DNA of 64,000 bases from Pseudoalteromonas luteoviolacea NCIMB 1944 (lineage in GTDB: Bacteria; Pseudomonadota; Gammaproteobacteria; Enterobacterales; Alteromonadaceae), in assembly GCF_001625565.1 (NCBI RefSeq), contig NZ_AUXS01000042.1, forward strand, positions 1 through 64,000, in the 5' to 3' direction. A program made the position numbers and the translations under genes. Positions 14,461 through 24,057 of the stretch are shown here, piece after piece. The notes beneath the pieces were generated by a model, which was given only the letters and a program-made list of their open reading frames with translations, searched no databases and was not told where the DNA came from. The first letter of the stretch is position 1. Each line of letters begins with the position of its first letter.

Positions 14461-16698
14461 ATGCTTGATTATTTGATCCGATGCAATCGCTATGTTGGAC
14501 TGTTGTTACTGCTCTTGCTTATTTATTTGGTCCCTCAGTACTTCCAAAATAAAACCCAGGTGTTTGAACAAAAAAACACGTTGGCGTACGAAGAGACCCT
14601 CTATGCAGCTAAGCATATTGAGCGACAAATTGCATACCTTATCGAGGTTGGCGACACCATAAAATCTCAGCTAAGTGAAGAGAATTTCAGCCAGCAGCAT
14701 ATGAGTTTAGCGTTAAATACAAAAGTTAAACGCATATTGACTCAGACATTGCAGAGCAACAAACACCGCCAAGAAGGACAGATTTTTGCTGTTGGCGTAT
14801 CGCTGGACAAGCATATACTCAATACACCGGATGCAATTGCCAGTGATCAATATGAATTGAAGTCTTGGTATGCATTTCAGTCTAACAACCAAATTCAAAT
14901 TAAACCCAAAAACTATGATTACACGCAAATAGGCAGTAAAAAAACTCAGTGGTATACCAAAGCCGTAGAGCAAGGGCGTGCAATTTGGCAAGAGCCTAAA
15001 TTCAGCAGCACCAGTGGTGCATACATTATCGGCTACTCTATCCCATTTTTTACCGATGCGAGTCGCTCTCAAATTGCGGGTGTGATCTCTCTCAACTACT
15101 CCCTGACCGAGCTTAAATCCATTATGCGTGCGCGGCACTTTTGGAAAACTGGATATGGTTTTGTGGTGTCTGAGCAAGGCAATCTGATTTATCACCCGAA
15201 TGAACAACTGGCTAAACAAGAAGTGGTGCTAACTAATGGCGGTGTGAGCCAGTATGCCAGTAAAAAAGATGTGATTTTAGCCTGTTATCTGCGCGGTGGG
15301 GCTTGTTTTACAGAGCGGTTGTTGCAGCGAGAGGCACAAGCAAAAACATTTCAATTGCAAAGTGGTAAAGCAAAAGTGTTCTCTAAACTCATTGCCCACA
15401 CCAACTGGCAATTGCATGTGGTGTTTATGACCAATGAACTGGGATATAACGCCAAAGAATTGCATCGCATGTACGTTAACTTGGTATTGGTTTCAACACT
15501 ATTTGTGATCAACTGCATTATAGGTCTGTATTTTAAGACTAGACATCGCATTACAACACCGAGTTGGTTGCCATCTAGTTGGCTGTTTGTCGGGGCGATT
15601 TCCATGAGTTTTATGGTGGGCCTTGCACTGATCGCCAAAGAGGCAAGTGTTCATTTATACGAGCACCAGAGCGACTCACTTAAGCTCACCGATGAGCAAG
15701 ATGTATCAAAAGCGCGGGCGAGATACCTGAGATACAGCGATCAAATAAAACAGCACCCTGCCCAGTTTGTGAAAACAGGTATATTGGTGCGCTCCATTGA
15801 ATACCAAAACCTCAATGAGCTGGTGATCAGTGGGTACATTTGGCAAAAGTATGATCTTGACGGTCTTATTGAAGATGAGCAAAAGGGCGTGGTGTTTGCC
15901 GATGCTGTAGATGGCAAGTTATTTTATCGCTTCGGTGAGCATCACTATCGGGACATAACACATAACACCGAAACCCTTGGCTGGTATTTTAAAGTCGTCT
16001 TGCCATTGGCAATTGACCACAGTTATTACCCATTTGACAGTGGTACGGTTTCATTGCGCTTAAAGCACCTAAACATGGCAAATAACATTGTTTTGGAGCC
16101 CGATTTAAATGCTTACCCCTTGGTTTACCACTCTGCTAAACCAGGCCTCAACACCGCCGCTAAATTGGCTGGGTGGGATATCGCAAATAGTTATTTCAGT
16201 TTGCGCAAAAGTCATTATGAAACGGACTTTGGTATAAGCAATTACATCGATAGATATAACCTCGCTGAGCTGTACTTCAATGTGTCTATCAAGCGCGCTT
16301 TTATCAATCCATTAATCACCCATGTCGCGCCGATGATGATGGTGTTTATCATTTTATTTTTGTTATTGATTTTATCCACGGCAAATCAAAGCCAGGCGGA
16401 TGTGTTTGGATTCAACCCCATGGCGGTGATCACAGGTTCCTCAGCTTTGATGTTTTCAACCATGCTGTGGCACAGCACACTCAGAGGCGAGTTAAACGAT
16501 GCGGGGATCAATTATTACGAGAGTTACTATTTTCTCGCCTATTTAGCCTTAGCGCTAGTGACCATTAATAGTGTGTTGTTGTCACGTACAGAGCGTATGT
16601 ATTTCATCCACCACAAAGATAACTTATTACCCAGACTGTTTTATTGGCCCTTTTTAAGTTGTGCCTTGTTTTTTATTACCTATTTGAAACTAGGTTGA
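14461..16698 (+). CDS. Cache-type sensor fused to a pentameric-channel-like module
   Basis: 745 residues with about seven membrane helices. An N-terminal helix (about 11-28) precedes a periplasmic dCache-like sensor region (about 40-325: WYTKAVEQGRAIWQEP, GAYIIGYSIPFF, AGVISLNYSLTEL, TGYGFVVSEQGNLIYHP). Two helices (about 337-357 and 375-396) lead to a beta-rich domain (about 400-615). It contains YYPFD at 522-526, which resembles the Pro-loop of Cys-loop receptors, then strands ending in the helix AELYFNVSIKRAFINP. Four final helices follow, and the first holds a TM1-like proline (Pro624). This order matches pentameric ligand-gated channels such as GLIC and DeCLIC. Fusion to a Cache domain suggests ligand-gated ion flow. 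Homology is inferred by eye, not by search. Confidence 0.6.
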   Translation: MLDYLIRCNRYVGLLLLLLLIYLVPQYFQNKTQVFEQKNTLAYEETLYAAKHIERQIAYLIEVGDTIKSQLSEENFSQQHMSLALNTKVKRILTQTLQSNKHRQEGQIFAVGVSLDKHILNTPDAIASDQYELKSWYAFQSNNQIQIKPKNYDYTQIGSKKTQWYTKAVEQGRAIWQEPKFSSTSGAYIIGYSIPFFTDASRSQIAGVISLNYSLTELKSIMRARHFWKTGYGFVVSEQGNLIYHPNEQLAKQEVVLTNGGVSQYASKKDVILACYLRGGACFTERLLQREAQAKTFQLQSGKAKVFSKLIAHTNWQLHVVFMTNELGYNAKELHRMYVNLVLVSTLFVINCIIGLYFKTRHRITTPSWLPSSWLFVGAISMSFMVGLALIAKEASVHLYEHQSDSLKLTDEQDVSKARARYLRYSDQIKQHPAQFVKTGILVRSIEYQNLNELVISGYIWQKYDLDGLIEDEQKGVVFADAVDGKLFYRFGEHHYRDITHNTETLGWYFKVVLPLAIDHSYYPFDSGTVSLRLKHLNMANNIVLEPDLNAYPLVYHSAKPGLNTAAKLAGWDIANSYFSLRKSHYETDFGISNYIDRYNLAELYFNVSIKRAFINPLITHVAPMMMVFIILFLLLILSTANQSQADVFGFNPMAVITGSSALMFSTMLWHSTLRGELNDAGINYYESYYFLAYLALALVTINSVLLSRTERMYFIHHKDNLLPRLFYWPFLSCALFFITYLKLG

Positions 16699-16739
16699 TT
16701 TCAATTCGATTTAAGTAGCGACAAGCTCGGAACCATATT

Positions 16740-18680
16740 ATGAATGAACAATTATTAGCAAATAAACACAGTGCGCTTGACGGCGTCCACTCAGATGGGG
16801 AGGCCAGTCGTGATTTACCTGTATTACAGCGAGATATTGAGCGCCTTAGCCAAACAGAAGAGTTCGAAGATTGGAGCCGACAGCAGCTCGCGAGATTATT
16901 GCCTTATATACAAAAGTATCAAGTTGCCCCTGGTGAAAAACTGTTTCAACAAGGGGAGTCGGCTGAGCAATATTATGTACTACTAACTGGTAGTGTGCTG
17001 CTGACGAGCTCCACAGGAGAGTGCCAAACCTTGAGTGAGGGGGTAGTAGGTAAAGAAGCGCTACTTGGCGTGAATGGCTATCTCAGTGAGGTCGTTGTTT
17101 TAGAGTCATCGATATTTTTGGCCATTCCAAGTGATAAAGCCCATGAAATTGCGCCTGAACACACCGCCTCTAAGGACATGTTTCGCAAAGTGTTACTAGA
17201 GCAAGTGCACACGCCTGCGGCGCTGGATGCACAGCAAGAGCTGCTAGAAGTCCCTGAAGTTGATACTCAATATAAAGACTGGTTCAAGGCGCTGGGTTGG
17301 CTTTTGGTTGTTCTGACGCCCGCTTGTATCTTGTATTTTGGCGAGCAAGGAGGAGATGCACTGCTTAATTGGCGGCAAAAGCAATTTATCGCCGCATTTA
17401 GTGTGACTTTAATTATGTGGGTATTTCAACTCATTCCTATGTACGCCGCAGGTTTGTTTACTCTCATTATTTGCTTAAGTTTGGGCGTGGTGCCCAGCGA
17501 GGTCGCGTTGTCAGGCTATGCGTCGGGGAGTTTTTTTATGGCCTTGAGCATTTTTGGTTTGGGCTCGGTGTTGGTCGCATCAGGCGCAACATACCGCGTT
17601 GTATTATGGATTTTGCAACGCTGCCCAAACTCGACCTTCAGTTACAATTTTAGTTTGTTGCTACTGGGGATTTTCTTGACGCCCATGATCCCAAGCTCCA
17701 ATGGCCGAGTGGGGCTATTGTCACCCATGTTGGTCGATATGAGTAAAAGTCTGGGATTCAAAAATGGCAGTGCGGCAGCAACGCGTTTAAGCCTATCTAT
17801 GTTTGCTGGCGTGAGTATTTTTTCAGCCATATTTATGACCAGTAAATCACTTAACTTATTGGTGTTTAGCTTACTGCCTGTGCAGCGCCGAGAAGAATTT
17901 CAATGGATGAATTGGTTTACCGCGGCATCTGTAGCGGGCTTGGTGATGTTGACACTATTTTTGGTGTGTTCACATTTTATGTTTAAACACAGTGAAAAAC
18001 CTAAAATATCGAAGCAAGACATAAAAGATCAACTGGCTATGCTAGGCCCAATAACGAGTTTAGAGTGGTTTGCCTTGTGTGGCGTATTGTTTTTTCTGTT
18101 GGCTGTGGTCACAGCTTCATTTCATAAAATCCAGCTATCATGGGTAAGTTTAACGGTATTATTTGTCTTTTTAGCTCTGGGTATGATCAGCAACAAGCAA
18201 ATTAAAAATGACATTGATTGGCGTTTTTTGATTTTGCTTGGTTCAATGATTGGCATGGTGCATATCCTCAACTATACACAAATTGATGTGTTACTCAGTG
18301 AACGACTAAATCTTGTTGGTGTGTTTATGGCCCAAGATTTTGAGTTTTTTGTACTGATATTAATAGGCATTGTTTTTGCGCTGCGATTATTCTTACCGAT
18401 AAATGCTGCCGGTATGCTCACTGCCGCTATTTTTATTCCTTTGGCAGAGTCACATGGTATTGATCCTTGGGTGGTGGCCTTTATCATTCTCATGCTTGCA
18501 GAGTGTTGGCTTTTTCCCTATCAAGCCTCGTATTTTGTGATGTTTCAGGGAGTCGTTCAGAAAAAAGCAAAACTTTACAACCATGCCTCTTTTCTTAAAT
18601 TTAACGCGCTGTCGGTGCTGTTTCGCATCGTGGCCATCTATTGCACACTGCCGTTTTTTCGCTGGTTAAACATGTTATAA
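16740..18680 (+). CDS. CNB-like domain fused to an SLC13/DASS permease
   Basis: 646 residues. The N-terminal 150 residues form a cyclic-nucleotide-binding-like domain (VAPGEKLFQQGESAEQYYVLLTGSVLL). From about 180 on there are around eleven helices typical of the SLC13 family, sodium-linked transporters of dicarboxylates or sulfate. The two SNT-type ligand loops appear as PMIPSSNGRVG and LPINAAGMLTAA. In the CNB domain the phosphate-binding cassette reads GVVGKEALLGVNGYLSEV (101-118). The usual FGE Glu is Lys105 and no Arg follows at the normal place, so cAMP is unlikely to be the ligand. It lies 41 nt after the Cache/channel gene and 15 nt before the TrpX-like gene. Confidence 0.8.
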   Translation: MNEQLLANKHSALDGVHSDGEASRDLPVLQRDIERLSQTEEFEDWSRQQLARLLPYIQKYQVAPGEKLFQQGESAEQYYVLLTGSVLLTSSTGECQTLSEGVVGKEALLGVNGYLSEVVVLESSIFLAIPSDKAHEIAPEHTASKDMFRKVLLEQVHTPAALDAQQELLEVPEVDTQYKDWFKALGWLLVVLTPACILYFGEQGGDALLNWRQKQFIAAFSVTLIMWVFQLIPMYAAGLFTLIICLSLGVVPSEVALSGYASGSFFMALSIFGLGSVLVASGATYRVVLWILQRCPNSTFSYNFSLLLLGIFLTPMIPSSNGRVGLLSPMLVDMSKSLGFKNGSAAATRLSLSMFAGVSIFSAIFMTSKSLNLLVFSLLPVQRREEFQWMNWFTAASVAGLVMLTLFLVCSHFMFKHSEKPKISKQDIKDQLAMLGPITSLEWFALCGVLFFLLAVVTASFHKIQLSWVSLTVLFVFLALGMISNKQIKNDIDWRFLILLGSMIGMVHILNYTQIDVLLSERLNLVGVFMAQDFEFFVLILIGIVFALRLFLPINAAGMLTAAIFIPLAESHGIDPWVVAFIILMLAECWLFPYQASYFVMFQGVVQKKAKLYNHASFLKFNALSVLFRIVAIYCTLPFFRWLNML

Positions 18681-18695
18681 GACAAGGAGCCCATC

Positions 18696-19784
18696 ATGGT
18701 TAATCACTTAAATCGATTGATCCCGTTACTATTTATATTCGGATTTATTGCTTACACCCTTATTGCGGTACAAAACAAACCCAGAGTGCTGGTTCTGCAC
18801 AGTTATCACATTGGTTACTCTTGGACTGATAGGGTTAATATCGGGATAGCCCAAGTCCTAAAAGATGAGGCATTTTCGGTACGATATCATTATATGGATA
18901 CCAAGCGTCATTCTGGCAGCGGGTTTAAATCGCGCGCGGGCACGCGTGCTCAAAAGTTGATTGATAGCTGGGAGCCGCATGTGATCATCGCAGTTGATGA
19001 CAACGCGCAAAAATATGTGACCAAACACTATTTAAATCACCCCAAGATAAACGTGGTATTTTCTGGCGTAAACGCCAAACCTGAGGCGTATGGTTTTGAT
19101 CAAGCAGATAATGTAACGGGAATTTTAGAGCGACGGCCGCTGCCGATTGTCAAAGAAAGTATCTTAAAAATATTTTTTCCCGATAGCATTAATATCGCCG
19201 ATTCTAATCCGGTAGACGTGGTTTTCATTACCGATAACTCGACAACCAGTAAGTTAAATATTGAGTTGATCAAGCAATATACTTGGGCGCCAGAAATTAA
19301 CCTAGATATCATCAAAGTTTGTAGTTACAAACAATGGCAAGAAGCGGTGTTATTGGCCAATCAGCAATCTGATTTAATTTTATTAAATGGCTACAAAACA
19401 CTGGTCCCAGCCAAAGATGCCGAAGGGAAAGATCCATGTAATAGCAAAGGGAAAGATCGTGTAGCAGTTAAAGAAGTGATCAAGTGGACACAGGAAAACA
19501 CCGCCAATGTGCCTGTACTTGGGTTTTCTTCTTCCTATGTTAATGATGGAGGACAAATAGCGTTTAGTGCGTCGCCAGTTGAGCAAGGCCATGTAGCCAG
19601 CGAAATGGCCATTCAAATAATTCACGGTAAACGCCCCAGTGAGCTGCCTATAGAAAGTGCTAAGCAGTTTACCTTTTACATGCGTGAGTCACTATTTGAG
19701 CGTTACCCTGATATTGAAATTCCTTTTGTATATAAAGCATTGGCAAGGGCGACGGGCAATTACTATGAAAGTGATAAAAAGTAA
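18696..19784 (+). CDS. ABC-type substrate-binding protein, TrpX-like
   Basis: 362 residues. An N-terminal hydrophobic segment (about 8-26, PLLFIFGFIAYTLIAV) anchors or exports the protein. The body has the two-lobe fold of the TrpX/PF04392-type binding proteins: RVLVLHSYHIGYSWTDRVNIG opens lobe 1 and PVLGFSSSYVNDGGQIAFSASP lies in lobe 2. There is no lipobox and no ABC permease or ATPase gene nearby. The start follows AAGGAG. As last gene of the porin-to-permease run it could capture ligand for the Cache/channel protein or the SLC13 permease. This is inferred from position only. It converges with the next gene without any spacer. Confidence 0.75.
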   Translation: MVNHLNRLIPLLFIFGFIAYTLIAVQNKPRVLVLHSYHIGYSWTDRVNIGIAQVLKDEAFSVRYHYMDTKRHSGSGFKSRAGTRAQKLIDSWEPHVIIAVDDNAQKYVTKHYLNHPKINVVFSGVNAKPEAYGFDQADNVTGILERRPLPIVKESILKIFFPDSINIADSNPVDVVFITDNSTTSKLNIELIKQYTWAPEINLDIIKVCSYKQWQEAVLLANQQSDLILLNGYKTLVPAKDAEGKDPCNSKGKDRVAVKEVIKWTQENTANVPVLGFSSSYVNDGGQIAFSASPVEQGHVASEMAIQIIHGKRPSELPIESAKQFTFYMRESLFERYPDIEIPFVYKALARATGNYYESDKK

Positions 19785-20219
19785 CTAGATGGGTGTCTGC
19801 GAGTCTTTAAGGCGTTCCAACACATTAATGGCACTGAGGTAATGCTCTTTAGAAGCGCGGGAATGCCCCCCCAATGAAGCTGATATCTGAAACGTATATT
19901 TCATATCATTGAGCATGTCATGTTTTTTTAGAGGTGTCTCGTTCATAGATGAGGGGGCCATTAAGATCATCATTTGGGAGGTATTAATAAAGCCGGCTTC
20001 GAATAAATCTCGTGACATAGCGCCTGCTTCTGCCTCTGAGATATTGTGCACATCATATTTATTGGCAATGGATTGCCATTTAGTTTCCGCAGTTTTGCCG
20101 CCTTCGCTTATCAGTACCTGCTCTGTGTCGGTGGCATTGTTCTGATCGAGCTTTGCTGTTTTTGCCGTTGCGGTGCTCGAATAGTTGTAAAGTGAGTATG
20201 TTGCGTCGTTTACATTCAT
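19785..20219 (-). CDS. Hypothetical soluble protein (144 aa)
   Basis: The ATG at 20219 follows AAGGA; the longer upstream frame overlaps the next gene's promoter and reads as a Cys-rich stretch without coding character. The N-terminus MNVNDATYSLYNYSSTATAK is Ser/Thr/Asn-rich, like unstructured tails. The rest is helical, with ISEAEAGAMSRDLFEAGFINTSQMMILMA and a C-terminal helix ISVL-type (AINVLERLKDS). No family is recognised, no signal peptide, no membrane helix. Its stop abuts the stop of the TrpX-like gene. Confidence 0.65.
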   Translation of the reverse strand: MNVNDATYSLYNYSSTATAKTAKLDQNNATDTEQVLISEGGKTAETKWQSIANKYDVHNISEAEAGAMSRDLFEAGFINTSQMMILMAPSSMNETPLKKHDMLNDMKYTFQISASLGGHSRASKEHYLSAINVLERLKDSQTPI

Positions 20220-20390
20220 CGTTTGCGTGTCCTTTGCATATCGCGAGTGTAAATAACTAAGCAGGCTTAATGCCAAGAATATCCCGACAGTTTTATATAC
20301 TTTGTAACAACAAAGAACACTTTTTCGACAACAAAAGGAGAGCCTAGATGCTTGAATAATAGGCGTAAACCAAACCACAAGGAAATTGAG

Positions 20391-21758
20391 ATGAAACCTT
20401 CTTTAATTGTTACAGTAATAGCGGCAACTTTGTCACTAGGCACCGCAGATGCGATGGCTAGTGATTCCAAATCTTATCAAAAGGAATATCGTAAAGTACT
20501 GCGCAGTGAACTTAGCCACAGTGAACCTGGGGCTGCTGCTTTGATCAGTAAAGACGGTGACGTGATTTTTAAAAAAGCCATTGGCCGTGCCAACTTAGAG
20601 TTGAATGTACCCCTAAAAGCCAAAAGTGTTTTTAAAATTGGCTCAATCACCAAGCAGTTTACCGCCGCGGCGATTATGATTTTGCAAGAGCGTGGGAAGT
20701 TGTCTGTAACGGATGATATTCATAAATATGTGCCCAACTTTCCTACTGACGGGCATGTGGTCACTATCGAGCACTTATTAACGCATACGTCAGGCATTGC
20801 CAATTACACCGAGGATAGAGAGTTGATGCTAAAAGAAGCAACAGCTCCAGCAACCTTGGATGAGATACTTACAAGGATTGCTCAGCACCCGATGAAATTC
20901 CAGCCCGGCGATGATATGGCTTATTCAAATACAGGCTATCTATTGCTAGGTAAGATCATAGAGGTGGCCAGCGGACAGTCCTATGCGGAGTTTATAGATG
21001 AGCAAATCTTTCAAAAACTAGATATGAAAAATAGCCATTATGCTGGACGCAAAGTCATCAAAAATCACGTGTCAGGCTATGATGCTACATCAAATGGTTA
21101 TATTACTCCCGTCCATGTTGACACGAGTTGGCCTCATGCTGCAGGTGCGCTTTCTTCCAATGTGTTTGACTTAAATACTTGGTTTTATGCGCTTGCAAAT
21201 GAACAATTAATCAGTGAGCAAAGCTACCAGCAAATGCTGGCACCGGTAACATTAAATGATGGTCGCATTTCGAATTATGGATATGGCATTGCTGTGGCCA
21301 CCTTGGGCGATTACCAAGTGATCACGCACAATGGCGGGATCAATGGCTTTGTTTCTGATGCGCTATATGTGCCTGAAGAGGCACTTTATGTTGCTGTGTT
21401 GTCAAACAACACCAATATTTCGCCACCAGTTCTTAGCCAGCGCTTGGCAGCAAAAGCGCTAGATATAAATATGCCGAGCTTTAAAGAAGTTTCTCTCTCC
21501 GATGAACAACTTCGCGCGTTTGCGGGTGATTATCGCCTGCAAAATGGGGCTGTCTATACGGTCGCTTATTATCAAGGTGACTTGTATTTCCTACAGCAGG
21601 GATGGGGGTATCAAGAGTTATATGCGATGTCGCCAAATAGCTTCTTTTTTGAGGACAGTAATATCTACCTCACTTTCACCCAAAATAGCGATGGTCAGGC
21701 GGTATTGAATCAATATGTGAACTTTTCATCGACACCTATTAAAGCAATAAGACAGTAA
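20391..21758 (+). CDS. Serine hydrolase of the beta-lactamase (class C) family
   Basis: 455 residues with a signal peptide ending near 23 (ADAMA). Ser85-x-x-Lys88 (SITK) and Tyr178-Ser-Asn180 are the catalytic pairs of the penicillin-binding/EstB/D-aminopeptidase group. HNGG replaces the HTGG or KTG triad element. The C-terminal 100 residues form a beta-rich domain of the DUF3471/lipocalin type (LRAFAGDYRLQNGAVYTV). Substrates in this family range from esters to D-amino-acid peptides, and this protein's is unknown; it acts in the periplasm or outside. The ATG at 20391 follows GGAAATTGAG. A hairpin terminator closes the gene. Confidence 0.9.
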   Translation: MKPSLIVTVIAATLSLGTADAMASDSKSYQKEYRKVLRSELSHSEPGAAALISKDGDVIFKKAIGRANLELNVPLKAKSVFKIGSITKQFTAAAIMILQERGKLSVTDDIHKYVPNFPTDGHVVTIEHLLTHTSGIANYTEDRELMLKEATAPATLDEILTRIAQHPMKFQPGDDMAYSNTGYLLLGKIIEVASGQSYAEFIDEQIFQKLDMKNSHYAGRKVIKNHVSGYDATSNGYITPVHVDTSWPHAAGALSSNVFDLNTWFYALANEQLISEQSYQQMLAPVTLNDGRISNYGYGIAVATLGDYQVITHNGGINGFVSDALYVPEEALYVAVLSNNTNISPPVLSQRLAAKALDINMPSFKEVSLSDEQLRAFAGDYRLQNGAVYTVAYYQGDLYFLQQGWGYQELYAMSPNSFFFEDSNIYLTFTQNSDGQAVLNQYVNFSSTPIKAIRQ

Positions 21759-21764
21759 AACAAA

Positions 21765-21791
21765 AGGTTCGGGCCAATGTTGCCCGAACCT
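21765..21791. terminator. Convergent terminator
   Basis: A perfect 10-bp stem (AGGTTCGGGC with GCCCGAACCT) with a 7-nt loop lies in the 46 bp between convergent stop codons. There is an A-rich flank on the left, which becomes a U tract for minus-strand transcripts. Confidence 0.85.
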
Positions 21792-21804
21792 CGTCACGAT
21801 ATGA

Positions 21805-23991
21805 TTAATTTAACAGCGTTAACTTGCTCACACTGCGCACACCTGGGTGGCTCATATAGTCATTTTTAATGCCTTCGACTCTCAAGCGTTTACCGATTAA
21901 TTCAGGATTGAGTAAAGGGCTGTATGTATCGCGCTGTGAAGACTCAAGCTTAATATAAAGTTTATTACCAGTATTGTTTGAGTCTGTCAGTTCCAGTGCA
22001 TATTTATTATTAATTGCTGCTGTGATAGTGCCAGATACAACCACAGGTTGACCATTGCTCATTGCTAACACATCAGAGACACTGAGATCGCTGCCTTGAT
22101 CTGGGTTAGTGCTATTGTCATCTGAAGTCAGAGTAATACTCGAAACTTGGCGTACCCCGGGCTGACTCATATAGCTGTCACGTACCCCTTTGATCACTAA
22201 AGTTGCATTGAGCACATCCGGGTTCAACACAGGACTAAACTGCGCGCGCTGGCTGCTTTCTAATTTGATATTGATGGTAAAGCTTGGATCATTAATGTCT
22301 TCTAAAATCAATGCATAAATATTATTTAAAGCAGACTTTACTCGACCAGTTAACTCGATAGACTCACCTTGTGCAGTGGCCAATGCTTGTTCAACTGACA
22401 TGTATGACGGCGCTATTTGCAATTCAGTGACATAGCGAATGCCTGGTTCACCCATATAGCTGTTGCGCTTTCCTGTCACAATAATATTTTGATTTAAAAT
22501 TGCAGGGTTTAGCTGTGGGTTAAAGTCGGCTCTTTGGTTGCTTTCCAGCTTAACAAAAATGTGTGTTGCGGGATTGTTGAGGTCGCTTAGTTGCAATCCG
22601 TAAATACCATTGACCGCCGCAGTAACCTTACCGATCACGACCAGAGGTGTATTCTGCTGTGCCGCTAACGCATCGCTGACAGATACAGCATTACCCGGTG
22701 TAGGGTTTGGATCCGGGTCAGGATCAGGATTTGTTTGACCGTCTCCATATGGAGCATTAAACGAATTGTTTTTGTAGGTATCTGTGTCCCATGGATTAAA
22801 ACCGCTAGCTGGCGTGCCCCACGGTTGACCATTGTTGGGATCTGACATTTCTTGAGATGCCATGGGGGTCGGTGTAGCAAACCCGCTGGCATGGCCATTT
22901 TGACCATCGAAGTATTGATAACTTTCAGGGGATGCAAGCCAGTTTATGATATTAACAGCGAGTACAGAAGCATGACCGGGATCTGTCCAACCAGGATAGG
23001 TTTTTTTAGTGTTGCCGTTGTCTTGGCGACGGTATTTTGGTGTCGCATCTTCTATCGGAGATGAATCACCGATGAAAGCGGCTTTACCGGCACCAGATTT
23101 GGCGATAGCAACGTAGGGGCCTTCAGCTTTTCCGCCAAAATATAATCCGTCATCTTTGGCATGTCGCCATTTGACTGGTGTATCTGACTCTGAGAAGTAA
23201 ACCAGTCCCTTGGCTTTTTGTGGGTCAACAATTGCGAGGGTTGCACCAGCTGCCATCAAGATCGGGTCAACACCTTGTGTGATCCCTTCAGTTTGAGTGC
23301 TAGGTTCTACACCACTCACACCTTGTTTGTAATCAACACCATTAAAACGGAAGCGGATCCCAAAGTTTTCAACTAGCCATCCAGCATGAGCCGATTTGGG
23401 GTTGCGCCAGTCGCCATATGCGCCACCCATGTTATATTTACTCAGATCTGAGCGGTTGTAGCCGTTGAATACTTCGGTCGCGTCCCAAGTATTTAAATTG
23501 CGATCCGCATCATAGTGATCGGCAACGAAAAATATGCCTTTGCCACTGGCGACATATTGCTCAAGCGCAGCTTGCTCAGCCAATGTAAATGGTCTATTGG
23601 TTTCCGCCAGTACAAACACATCGGCGTCTTTGATTGCATCAAAGGTAATGATGGCTTCATTTGTTTGTGCGCCATTAGTACGATCATCGTAAAAGCGGAT
23701 ACGGCCATCATTGTTTAGGTCAACACCGCGGTATTCTTTGACGGTATAACCTTGTTGAACAAGTGCGTCTGCAAAGTCTGAAAAAGCGCCGTCAATGACC
23801 CAGTCAGCATTGCCTTCAACGCCACCATGAGATACGTCAAAATAAACGGTCTTGCCGTTATTATTGGCTGCACTAGGTACTTTAACTGGCGCTGTGTTAT
23901 TCCAGTCGTAGGCTGCGGCGGTTGTAAAGGTTGAATGGGCAAGTAAACCCGCACTGAGCAAGACTGATAAAGTCAGTTTATTTACAGTCAT
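21805..23991 (-). CDS. Secreted GldG/GATase-like protein with three OB-type repeats
   Basis: 728 residues with a signal peptide (cleavage near 27, TTAAA). Residues 30-385 form a Rossmann-like GldG/DUF4350-type domain (KTVYFDVSHGGVEGN, DADVFVLAETNRPFT, GKGIFFVADHYDADRNLNTW, GKAAFIGDSSPIED). A Pro/Asn/Asp linker (about 425-440) leads to three homologous repeats of about 95 residues, each with VKLES-x-QRA and LNP...G.R.SYM..PG.R.V. These resemble DUF6359, an OB-fold family found with extracellular nucleases and phosphoesterases. The neighbouring upstream gene is a CpdB-type nucleotidase, on the same strand 105 nt away, which supports a role in handling extracellular nucleotides or DNA; this is inference. 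Confidence 0.75.
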   Translation of the reverse strand: MTVNKLTLSVLLSAGLLAHSTFTTAAAYDWNNTAPVKVPSAANNNGKTVYFDVSHGGVEGNADWVIDGAFSDFADALVQQGYTVKEYRGVDLNNDGRIRFYDDRTNGAQTNEAIITFDAIKDADVFVLAETNRPFTLAEQAALEQYVASGKGIFFVADHYDADRNLNTWDATEVFNGYNRSDLSKYNMGGAYGDWRNPKSAHAGWLVENFGIRFRFNGVDYKQGVSGVEPSTQTEGITQGVDPILMAAGATLAIVDPQKAKGLVYFSESDTPVKWRHAKDDGLYFGGKAEGPYVAIAKSGAGKAAFIGDSSPIEDATPKYRRQDNGNTKKTYPGWTDPGHASVLAVNIINWLASPESYQYFDGQNGHASGFATPTPMASQEMSDPNNGQPWGTPASGFNPWDTDTYKNNSFNAPYGDGQTNPDPDPDPNPTPGNAVSVSDALAAQQNTPLVVIGKVTAAVNGIYGLQLSDLNNPATHIFVKLESNQRADFNPQLNPAILNQNIIVTGKRNSYMGEPGIRYVTELQIAPSYMSVEQALATAQGESIELTGRVKSALNNIYALILEDINDPSFTINIKLESSQRAQFSPVLNPDVLNATLVIKGVRDSYMSQPGVRQVSSITLTSDDNSTNPDQGSDLSVSDVLAMSNGQPVVVSGTITAAINNKYALELTDSNNTGNKLYIKLESSQRDTYSPLLNPELIGKRLRVEGIKNDYMSHPGVRSVSKLTLLN

Positions 23992-24057
23992 TTTTCAATT
24001 CCCGTTGGTTTGGTTTATTGTTACAGCCAACTTCCTAAATAGCTGCAAAGGAGGTGA

